Below are positions 1 through 6,469 of a DNA stretch of 17,721 nt, one piece after another. The position numbers and the translations under genes were made by a program. The stretch is from JBGTKH01 sp041744735 (GTDB taxonomy: Bacteria > Planctomycetota > Planctomycetia > Pirellulales > Pirellulaceae): contig JBGTKH010000406.1 of assembly GCA_041744735.1 (NCBI GenBank), positions 1-17,721 on the forward strand, in the 5' to 3' direction. Each line of letters starts with the position of its first letter. The first letter of the stretch is position 1. Below the pieces are notes generated by a model that did no database searches, had not been told where the DNA came from, and worked only from the letters and a program-made list of their open reading frames with translations.

Positions 1-1260
1 GACCCAGGTGGGTTTACCAACAATTTCGTTTCCGAGAACTTCACGCAGATCGACCGCTTGAAGGTCAGCGCACAACTGACGGAAGACAACCAGTTATACG
101 CCAACCTCTTTTTGGGCGACACGGAGAACAAGTTCCGCGACACGCACCGGCAATTCAGCGGCTACGACGTGCGGCTGACCAACCGCTCGATCGATGGCGT
201 GACCTTGACCGCCTACGCCAGCATGTACCAAGAGAACAATCAGCTTCCCACAACATTCTTCACCACGCCGCCATTCGGCGCGTCCACGGCCAACCCAGCG
301 CAATCCGAACCGGGAGGACTGGATCATCCGTTCAACTACGACAGAACTCGCGTGGGCCTGAAAGGGAATTGGCGGCCGTCCGAAGTCTGGAGCGGCTTCT
401 TGCTGGCCGGTGGCTACGAATACTACGAACTGTCGCGTGATTTCGCGATGTACAGCTCGTCTCGGTTAGGCGACTTCAGCCAACCTGACACGAAGAGCCA
501 CATGATTGAATTTGGACCGTCGATGCAATGGTCGCCCGAGTGGAAAACCTACGTGCGATACAAAGGCTATTTCTACGAGGATCCGCTGATCGGCGTGCGT
601 GAATCCACGGGCCGCTTCAACACCAACCAGCCGGAACAAGACCATCGGATCGAGTTGGGCGGCACTTGGACGCCGGCTTCCAACTTCATGGCCACGGCCC
701 AGTTCAGCTTGAACAACAGTTGGAATCAGTCGGTGTATCCATCCGCCGTGTCAAGCGCGCCGATCAATTTCAGCGAGGATAGCTACCCGCTGTACTTCAC
801 CGCGTGGTACGCACCGACGGATCGGCTGTCGTTTACCGGCGGCTACGCTTACTTCTCCAATTGGATCGATCAGGACATCACGATCGGGTTCCGCACGTCG
901 CCGATCGAAACGACGCGGTGGCGATACGCGGGTGAAAACCATCTGGCCAGCATTAACGCTCACTATGTCTGGACGCCGACCGTGCAACTCACCGGCGGCT
1001 ATGAATGGGACCGGGGCACCAATAGCTTCGTCGTTCCGCCATCGACCGCCGGCGCCAATTGGGATCTGGGAACCGGGCTGGCCAGTTACTCGGCCGTGGC
1101 TGTCGAGACGCAGCGTCTGACGGCCGGTTTGGACTGGCTGCCCTACAACAACACCACGGCCTACATCCGCTACGTGTACTTCGATTTCGCCGACAAAACG
1201 CAGGACTTCAACAGCGGCACGGCCCACATGCTCCTGGGCGGATTCACGGTGCTGCGGTAG
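1..1260 (+). CDS. Outer-membrane beta-barrel protein, MtrB/PioB-like (5' truncated)
   Basis: The frame is open from the first base of the window, so this is the C-terminal ~419 residues of a longer protein; the TTG at 58 is probably an internal Leu codon. The sequence alternates polar and hydrophobic residues with many Tyr/Trp-rich strands of about 10-14 residues separated by Asn/Asp/Gly loops, for example around 120-146 and 240-275 counted from base 58, which is typical of a large outer-membrane barrel. There is no CXXCH in the visible part. The overall look, and the nonaheme cytochrome gene 2.2 kb downstream, fit the MtrB/PioB family that sheathes multiheme cytochromes in the outer membrane. 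The N-terminus, where that family often carries a CXXC, lies outside the window. A porin of another family is the main alternative. It is followed by 189 nt before the next gene, so it may be a separate transcript. Confidence 0.6.
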   Translation, partial: DPGGFTNNFVSENFTQIDRLKVSAQLTEDNQLYANLFLGDTENKFRDTHRQFSGYDVRLTNRSIDGVTLTAYASMYQENNQLPTTFFTTPPFGASTANPAQSEPGGLDHPFNYDRTRVGLKGNWRPSEVWSGFLLAGGYEYYELSRDFAMYSSSRLGDFSQPDTKSHMIEFGPSMQWSPEWKTYVRYKGYFYEDPLIGVRESTGRFNTNQPEQDHRIELGGTWTPASNFMATAQFSLNNSWNQSVYPSAVSSAPINFSEDSYPLYFTAWYAPTDRLSFTGGYAYFSNWIDQDITIGFRTSPIETTRWRYAGENHLASINAHYVWTPTVQLTGGYEWDRGTNSFVVPPSTAGANWDLGTGLASYSAVAVETQRLTAGLDWLPYNNTTAYIRYVYFDFADKTQDFNSGTAHMLLGGFTVLR

Positions 1261-1410
1261 TCATGTTGTTCGTGCCGTTCGTCCATGTGTGACATAAACG
1301 CACAGTTGAGCGGATTGCGGCGCTCGCTGTGCGCGTGATCGCTCACAATTATCGCACTCAGCGGTATATAGTCTTGCCGCTTCTCGATGGCACGCATTCT
1401 GCTGCCTTTT

Positions 1411-1440
1411 CCGTTTCGGCCTAGACGTTGGTCGAAACGG
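1411..1440 (+). promoter_or_regulatory. 5'-UTR hairpin overlapping the ribosome binding site of the Cys-rich gene
   Basis: Bases 1411-1421 pair with 1430-1440 in an 11-bp stem (CCGTTTCGGCC against GGTCGAAACGG, one G-U pair) with an 8-nt loop. The last two stem bases, 1439-1440, are the first two bases of the GGAGGT Shine-Dalgarno at 1439-1444, five nt ahead of the ATG at 1450. Folding would therefore partly occlude the ribosome site. No T-run follows, so it is not an intrinsic terminator. The pairing is read directly; a control role is inferred. Confidence 0.55.
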
Positions 1441-1449
1441 AGGTGTACC

Positions 1450-1854
1450 ATGTTCAAGACTACTCTGTTGACGCTGGCCATCAGCGCTGCTGCGGCGTTA
1501 GTTGCGTTTGCCACGCTGCCAGCGTTCACCGGATCATCGAAAAACGCCGAGGGTCACAACTGTTGCAACGGCAAGGTTGGTGTTTCGCACGAAGCGGTAG
1601 GTGAAGTGTCCTTGGCTGGCTGCGCGTGTGGCGGTGTGGGATGCAACTGCATCAACTCGCTTTGCGGCGGGACGAGTTCGTGTGGCTGTGGCGGCGTAGA
1701 ATGTGCCTGCCGGAATACGTGCAAATTCGCGGGCAGCTACAATTGCTGCAGCGGTTGGCACACGGATGAAAGCGGAACCGCTCACTGCGAGCGATATTGC
1801 AATCGCTCGAGTTGTGACGCTTGCAGTTGCCCTGTGACGTGTCGTTGCAAATGA
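1450..1854 (+). CDS. Small exported cysteine-rich protein
   Basis: 134 residues. An upstream in-frame ATG exists at 1387, but ATG 1450 is chosen because GGAGGT (1439-1444) sits five nt before it and because it places a hydrophobic signal peptide (residues 6-26) at the N-terminus. The mature part holds 21 cysteines between residues 38 and 133. Two copies of a CxCGGVxCxC motif lie at 58-67 and 78-87, exactly 20 residues apart, and CC pairs lie at 38-39 and 99-100. The C-terminus ends in a dense cluster (Cys 122, 125, 127, 131, 133). There is no CXXCH heme site. Only 25 nt separate it from the Rieske gene, so it is probably cotranscribed with the bc-type complex. I do not recognise the family. 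A disulfide-knotted or metal-binding periplasmic protein is plausible; metallothionein-like, cluster-binding or structural roles cannot be told apart here. Confidence 0.75.
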   Translation: MFKTTLLTLAISAAAALVAFATLPAFTGSSKNAEGHNCCNGKVGVSHEAVGEVSLAGCACGGVGCNCINSLCGGTSSCGCGGVECACRNTCKFAGSYNCCSGWHTDESGTAHCERYCNRSSCDACSCPVTCRCK

Positions 1855-1879
1855 CGTTCGTTGATTCTGGAGACGCACG

Positions 1880-2350
1880 ATGGACTCGAAGCCCGATCCG
1901 GTCCCGCGGCGGTCGTTGCTGACTGGCAGCCTCACCGTCGGCATCGTGGCCACGGTGGGAGCGATCTTCTATCCCGTGGCGATGTTCCTGCGGCCGCGGA
2001 AAGCCACGTCCACGGGCGCAGCGGAAGTTGTCGCTCCCTATCGCGTCAACGATCTAAAGCCGGACGCCAATGGCCGCTGGCCCGCGCCCTTCAACTTCAA
2101 TGGCAAACCTTGTTTGCTGATCCGCGCCGACGATGAAGTCCGTGCGTTCAACGCTATCTGCACGCACACTGAGTGCACCGTCGAATACGTTCCCGAAAAG
2201 GGTGTGATTTTCTGCGCGTGTCACAACGGCGTGTACGATGTCGAAGGCCGCAACGTGTCCGGCCCGCCGCCGCGGCCGCTGGAGATGTACAAAGTGACGC
2301 TGCGCGGGCAGCCCGGACAGGAGGACATCATTGTCTCCCGCAACACCTGA
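1880..2350 (+). CDS. Rieske [2Fe-2S] protein of a cytochrome bc/b6f-type complex
   Basis: 156 residues. It carries electrons from quinol at the Qo site to a c-type cytochrome on the outer face of the inner membrane. The N-terminus has a twin-arginine pair (RRSLL at 10-14) followed by one hydrophobic helix (about 15-37), the usual uncleaved Tat signal-anchor of Rieske subunits. Both cluster boxes are intact: CTHTEC at 94-99 and CACH at 112-115. Cys94, His96, Cys112 and His115 are the expected cluster ligands, and Cys99 and Cys114 the disulfide pair. A GGAG lies seven nt before ATG 1880. The 3' end overlaps the cytochrome b start by 20 nt, consistent with coupled translation. It would be called petC or qcrA depending on the complex type. 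Confidence 0.93.
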   Translation: MDSKPDPVPRRSLLTGSLTVGIVATVGAIFYPVAMFLRPRKATSTGAAEVVAPYRVNDLKPDANGRWPAPFNFNGKPCLLIRADDEVRAFNAICTHTECTVEYVPEKGVIFCACHNGVYDVEGRNVSGPPPRPLEMYKVTLRGQPGQEDIIVSRNT

Positions 2351-3449
2351 AAAACTGGCGCCGGCGCTGCCACCGAAACGCGGCCTGCGAGATTTCTTCG
2401 TCGAGCGACTGGGCTTGGACGGCATTCAGGCACTGATGGCCAAGAAGCGAGTGCCGATCCATCGCAGCACGCCGTTCTATTTTCTCGGCGGCATGGCGTT
2501 GTTTCTGTTTGGAATTCAGCTCGTGACCGGGATGCTACTGTCGTTGTACTACAAGCCATCGACAGATCAGGCGTTCGAGAGCGTGCAGGCGATCATGACC
2601 GAAGTGGATTTCGGCTGGCTCGTGCGGTCGGCGCATGCCTGGAGCGCCAACTTGCTGATCGGAATTCTGTTTCTGCATATCTTGACGGCCTACATCATGC
2701 GTGCCTATCGCCGGCCGCGAGAGATGACGTGGTTCAGCGGCATGTTGCTGTTCTTTCTGTTTCTGGCGTTCGGCTTCAGCGGCTATCTGCTGCCGTGGAA
2801 CCAATTGGCGTTCTTCGCCAGCAGCGTCGGTACGGCGCTGGTCGGCAAAGTCCCTTTCGTGGGCGAGCAACTGCTGCTCTGGGCACGCGGCGGTGAGAAC
2901 GTGACGGGCGAAACGCTGGTTCGCTTCTACGCACTGCACGTGGCCGTGTTCCCGGTCATCGCGTTCGTGTTGCTCGGCATGCATCTGTACTTGGTTCAGA
3001 AACACGGCATGAGCGTACCGGACGCCGCGGTCAAGAAACTTGGCGGCAAGGAAAATGTTCCCAGCATGCCGTTCGTGCCGCATTTCCTATTGCGCGACAT
3101 GGTCGGTTGGTATTTGGCGCTGGCGATCTTGGCGGCGCTGGCGGCGCTGTTTCCGTGGGAGTTGGGCGAGAAAGCCGACCCGTTCGGTTCCGCGCCCGTA
3201 GGGATCAAGCCCGAGTGGTATTTCCTATTCATGTTCCAAGCACTGCGGCACTTGCCGGCTCACATCTACGGCGTCGAGGGCGAGATTGCGGGTGTGCTGT
3301 TCTTCGGCTTTTGCGGGATCGTAGCCATGCTCGTGCCGCTGCTGGACCGCACCGCGACGGCAGGCTGGCCGCGGCGCATCCTCAACGTACTGGCCGCGAT
3401 GGCCGTGATCTTCTTCATCGTGATGACGGCTTGGGGACTGATCGAATGA
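2331..3449 (+). CDS. Cytochrome b subunit (one-piece b6/subunit IV type)
   Basis: 372 residues. Quinol-oxidising membrane subunit holding two b hemes. The start is TTG 2331, supported by an AGGAGG at 2319-2324, six nt upstream and inside the Rieske gene. Heme ligands are His102 and His116 in one helix and His203 and His218 in the other. The second pair is spaced 15 residues, as in b6f and Gram-positive b6-type proteins, against 14 in mitochondrial-type bc1. The Qo motif PEWY is present in the second half (GIKPEWYFLFMFQALRHLP), so the four-helix b6-like part and the subunit IV-like part are fused in one chain. Hydrophobic helices are visible near 50-73, 104-122, 137-156, 203-222, 255-275, 315-337 and 350-370. 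Its TGA overlaps the next ATG (ATGA at 3446-3449). Confidence 0.95.
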   Translation: MSPATPEKLAPALPPKRGLRDFFVERLGLDGIQALMAKKRVPIHRSTPFYFLGGMALFLFGIQLVTGMLLSLYYKPSTDQAFESVQAIMTEVDFGWLVRSAHAWSANLLIGILFLHILTAYIMRAYRRPREMTWFSGMLLFFLFLAFGFSGYLLPWNQLAFFASSVGTALVGKVPFVGEQLLLWARGGENVTGETLVRFYALHVAVFPVIAFVLLGMHLYLVQKHGMSVPDAAVKKLGGKENVPSMPFVPHFLLRDMVGWYLALAILAALAALFPWELGEKADPFGSAPVGIKPEWYFLFMFQALRHLPAHIYGVEGEIAGVLFFGFCGIVAMLVPLLDRTATAGWPRRILNVLAAMAVIFFIVMTAWGLIE

Positions 3450-4789
3450 GAAGCGTTCTGCCGAAAGTCGTGTTGCTCGCGTTGGCTGTGTCGCTCGGCG
3501 GCGGATCGTCTCGGCTTGCAGCGCAACAAGCCGGCGAGCCCCCAACTCCGCCGGAGGAAACAAGCTGCGTGAAGTGCCACGGCCTGTCCGATCTGTGGGA
3601 AGGCGATCAGCGCAGGCTCTATGTGCCGGTCGATCACCTGGCCGGCGACGTGCATTGGCAGAAAGGTCTGCGCTGCCACGATTGTCATGGCGGAGATACC
3701 CAGACCACGAACTTCATTACGGCGCACGCGGTCGAGTCCGGCTTTCGCCCGGTGAAGTCACCCGCGGAGGTGCCCGATTTCTGCGGCCATTGTCACTCGG
3801 ACATTCAGTACATGCGCCGCTACAATCCTTCGCCGCGAACGGATCAGGTGGCCGAGTATTGGACCAGCGGGCATGGCCAGCGATTGAAATCTGACGGCGA
3901 CACGAAGGTAGCGACCTGCGTTTCCTGTCACGGCGGTCATGGCATTCGGCCAGTGGACGACGTGCAGAGCCCCGTTTATCCCACGCAAGTTGCGAATACG
4001 TGCGCGACCTGTCATGCGAATGCGGAGTTGATGACCGGCCGCCAATATCACGGCCGGCCGCTGGGACACGACCAATTCGAGTTGTGGAGCCAGGGCGTGC
4101 ACGCCCAAGCGCTGTTGAAGAAACACGACCTCGCGTCGGCCACTTGCAATGACTGTCACGGCAATCATGGCGCCGTGCCGCCCGAGGTCAGTTCGGTCGC
4201 CAACGCCTGCGGCAAGTGTCACGTGAAGGTCGCCGAACTGTTCGACAACACGCGCATGAAACACCGCTTCGAGCAGCTTGATCTTCCCGGCTGCGTCACC
4301 TGTCACAGCAACCACGCGATCCATTCCCCGTCCGACGAAATGTTGGGCATGCAGGCCGGCGCCGTTTGTGCGAAGTGCCATGAAGCCGGCAAGTTCGGCG
4401 CGACGTTAGCCGGCGCACAAGAGGCGCGCGAGATGCGCGGCAAGCTGGAGCAACTTAAGCGTGACATCGCCGCCGCCAAAGACACCGTCGCGCGCGCCGA
4501 ACGATTGGGCATGGAAGTCCGCGGCCCGCGCTTCGATCTGCACAAAGCCGAAACATCGCTCACCAACGCCCGCTCGCTGATCCACAGCTTCGCGCCCGAA
4601 CCGATGAACACGACGCTGGACGAGGGCCTGAAAGTCACCGCCGACGTACAACTCCGAGCCGAACACGCCCTCGGCCAATACACCTACCGCCGCATCTGGC
4701 TCGCCCTTTCGCTGGTCCCAATCCTACTCGTCGTCATCCTCCTGCTCCTCTACATCCGCGCGCTGCCAGAGCCGAACAGTCATGCTTGA
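3446..4789 (+). CDS. Nonaheme c-type cytochrome with C-terminal membrane anchor
   Basis: 447 residues from ATG 3446. The frame is open further upstream, but that part overlaps cytochrome b and is arginine-rich shadow; ATG 3446 gives a signal peptide (about 7-26) and the ATGA overlap with cytochrome b. There are nine CXXCH heme sites at residues 41, 77, 113, 158, 186, 234, 255, 283 and 308. Additional histidines between them (for example 64, 70, 143, 202, 219, 241 and 290) could be distal ligands. After the heme domain comes a Lys/Glu/Ala-rich probable coiled coil (about 330-365), then a single helix near 417-438 and a short tail. This predicts a periplasmic cytochrome tethered to the inner membrane beside the bc-type complex, where it would take the place of cytochrome c1/f as electron exit. 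The heme spacing resembles c3/NrfH-like multiheme proteins, but the exact family is not recognised. Confidence 0.92.
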   Translation: MRSVLPKVVLLALAVSLGGGSSRLAAQQAGEPPTPPEETSCVKCHGLSDLWEGDQRRLYVPVDHLAGDVHWQKGLRCHDCHGGDTQTTNFITAHAVESGFRPVKSPAEVPDFCGHCHSDIQYMRRYNPSPRTDQVAEYWTSGHGQRLKSDGDTKVATCVSCHGGHGIRPVDDVQSPVYPTQVANTCATCHANAELMTGRQYHGRPLGHDQFELWSQGVHAQALLKKHDLASATCNDCHGNHGAVPPEVSSVANACGKCHVKVAELFDNTRMKHRFEQLDLPGCVTCHSNHAIHSPSDEMLGMQAGAVCAKCHEAGKFGATLAGAQEAREMRGKLEQLKRDIAAAKDTVARAERLGMEVRGPRFDLHKAETSLTNARSLIHSFAPEPMNTTLDEGLKVTADVQLRAEHALGQYTYRRIWLALSLVPILLVVILLLLYIRALPEPNSHA

Positions 4790-5446
4790 TTGACTCCGCG
4801 GTCCGCGGTTGGGCAAGGTAGAATCGTGGAGTGCCTCTGCGTCTCCGGCGAACATCAAGTGCGTTGCGATTGAGCGTGCCACTTGCGGTTTCCCTTTTCT
4901 CGGTTCGACGGATCGTGAAAACAGCCGCGCCGAAGTGTATGAACTCCGCCACGATACCGCACTCCAAGCCGAGTTGCAAGGAATATCGGCGGCGTAGATG
5001 AAACGGACGCGCGTGTCCGATTTACGCCTGCTTCACCGATCGCGATAATGTCGGCTCCGAACATCTGGCTGGCTGCGAGCTTGTTCGGAAATGTCGTTCC
5101 GCGCGCGACGATCTGACCGTCTACGGCCGGCACGCTAAGCCTGGACATTCGACTCTGCCAGCGAGTCTTTGGCAAGGCATTCAGAGCGACGTACTTGCTG
5201 ACGACCACGGCCATTTCACCGAGCCGCACACAGACAAAACTATCGGCGTCGGCACGTTGGCTGTCCGCAGATACGTGAATGTCCTTCGTGACTTCGACAA
5301 GGCCGGTTTTTCGATGTGGGGTACGTTCACGCGGAGCAACAAGCGGTACCGGTACAGGCACACATTTCCCAGAATCGACCTAGGACTGAGGCTGTCGGAT
5401 GTTCATGAGTGGGATCGAGACGTTATCCTTCGTCCCTGAACCCTGC
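4790..5446 (+). other. Convergent intergenic region without a convincing gene
   Basis: This 657-nt stretch lies between the 3' ends of the cytochrome operon (+) and the stator operon (-). Open frames exist (for example 5361-4855 on the minus strand, starting at a GTG with only a weak purine stretch upstream), but their translations show no recognisable domain, signal or membrane segment. A CCGCGG repeat pair separated by one T is at 4796-4808. I found no clear hairpin-plus-T-run terminator. It may hold a decayed gene. Confidence 0.5.
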
Positions 5447-6469
5447 TCACTGGGCGACGGATCGCGTGCCTGTTGGGGCGCCGCCGATGGGTTGGTTTGC
5501 GGGCAGAGGGCGGCTGGCGGTGAGGAAGCCGCGTTGGTACAGGTCTTGCTTGAGCGTGCGGAATTGTTCGAAGCTGTCGGGGTAGACCCAGACGGTGATG
5601 GTGAAGCGGTTGGGGTCGAGGCTGTCCATCAGTTGGCGGAAGTCGGAACCAGCCTGGAGGGCTTGGGTCAGTGGCTGGCCGAGGTTTTCGGAGACTGGCT
5701 GCAAGGTGAATTGTTCCAGCTCGACGCCGCGTTGAATCGCGGTGCCCATTTTCGTTTCCAGCGCGTATTCGGCGCGGCGCAGCGTATAACGCATCAGGAA
5801 GCCGCGCTCGGGGCCGATCGTTTCGGTGACACGCGGGGCGTCCTTCAGCTTCCAGACTTTTTGCGGGGCCTCGGCTTTCAGCTTATCCACAAGCTCGTCC
5901 CACGGCACGTAGGTGATGCGGCCGCCGAGCAAGCGGAAGTGAATCTCTTTGCCGAAGACGGTCTTGGCCATTGGAGTAGGAAAGTGTTGGATAACGGCCG
6001 TCGGGGCCGCGGCGTTTTCGACGGCTTGCCGCGAGCGTCGCAGTTCGCCCAGCTCGCCGCGGGTGGCGGCCAGGTTGTTCTGCACGTCAAACTTCTCCCG
6101 CTCGGTGTCGTCGAGTTGCGCGCGTTGTTCGGCGAGCTTGTGCTCCAGCGACGAGATCAGCAAATGCACATTGTCTCGTTCCATGCGCCGCAGGGCGACG
6201 GCGGACTCTGCCGATTCGATGCGACGCGAGAGGCTGTTGATGTTCGCTTCCACGTCTTCAGCCGCGGCTTTAGCGGACTGAACGTCGATGGTGGGCTGTG
6301 GCGCGGCGGCGACCGCGGCCTTGGCGTTTTGCGAACGCTCCAAGGCACCGCGGGTCCGCACGCCAACTACCATCACCAAAATGATGAGAATGCCGACCAA
6401 GTTGGCCACGACGTCCAAAAAGGAATCTTGGCCGGGGGCTTCGGCGGTGTCTCGCGATCCGCGTCTCAC
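5447..6469 (-). CDS. Single-pass coiled-coil protein, ExbD/MotB-like stator partner that keeps the aspartate
   Basis: 340 residues from GTG 6469. The frame is open upstream, but that part is the arginine-rich shadow of the preceding gene; the GTG overlaps that gene's TGA (GTGA, 6466-6469) with AGGA just upstream, indicating translational coupling. The N-terminus has one helix, residues 16-37 (SFLDVVANLVGILIILVMVV). Its Asp19 falls where ExbD/TolR/MotB proteins carry the ion-binding Asp at the start of the helix. A coiled coil follows (about 65-150), then a mixed alpha/beta domain (about 170-320) whose ends (EIHFRLLGGRITYVP and FTITVWVYPDSFEQF) resemble segments of the upstream neighbour. No peptidoglycan-binding OmpA motif is seen. 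Likely the periplasmic, ion-gating partner of the MotA/ExbB-like protein at 8291-9625. The role is inferred from context and the helix motif. Confidence 0.7.
   Translation of the reverse strand: MRRGSRDTAEAPGQDSFLDVVANLVGILIILVMVVGVRTRGALERSQNAKAAVAAAPQPTIDVQSAKAAAEDVEANINSLSRRIESAESAVALRRMERDNVHLLISSLEHKLAEQRAQLDDTEREKFDVQNNLAATRGELGELRRSRQAVENAAAPTAVIQHFPTPMAKTVFGKEIHFRLLGGRITYVPWDELVDKLKAEAPQKVWKLKDAPRVTETIGPERGFLMRYTLRRAEYALETKMGTAIQRGVELEQFTLQPVSENLGQPLTQALQAGSDFRQLMDSLDPNRFTITVWVYPDSFEQFRTLKQDLYQRGFLTASRPLPANQPIGGAPTGTRSVAQ

Noticed and set aside
3107..3445. N-terminal extension of the nonaheme cytochrome upstream of ATG 3446
   Set aside because: It overlaps cytochrome b entirely and reads as Arg/Gly-rich shadow. 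The signal peptide and the ATGA overlap favour 3446.
4855..5361. Minus-strand open frame of 168 codons
   Set aside because: Starts at GTG with only a weak purine stretch upstream, has no recognisable domain and sits between two convergent 3' ends. Kept only as a note in the gap entry.
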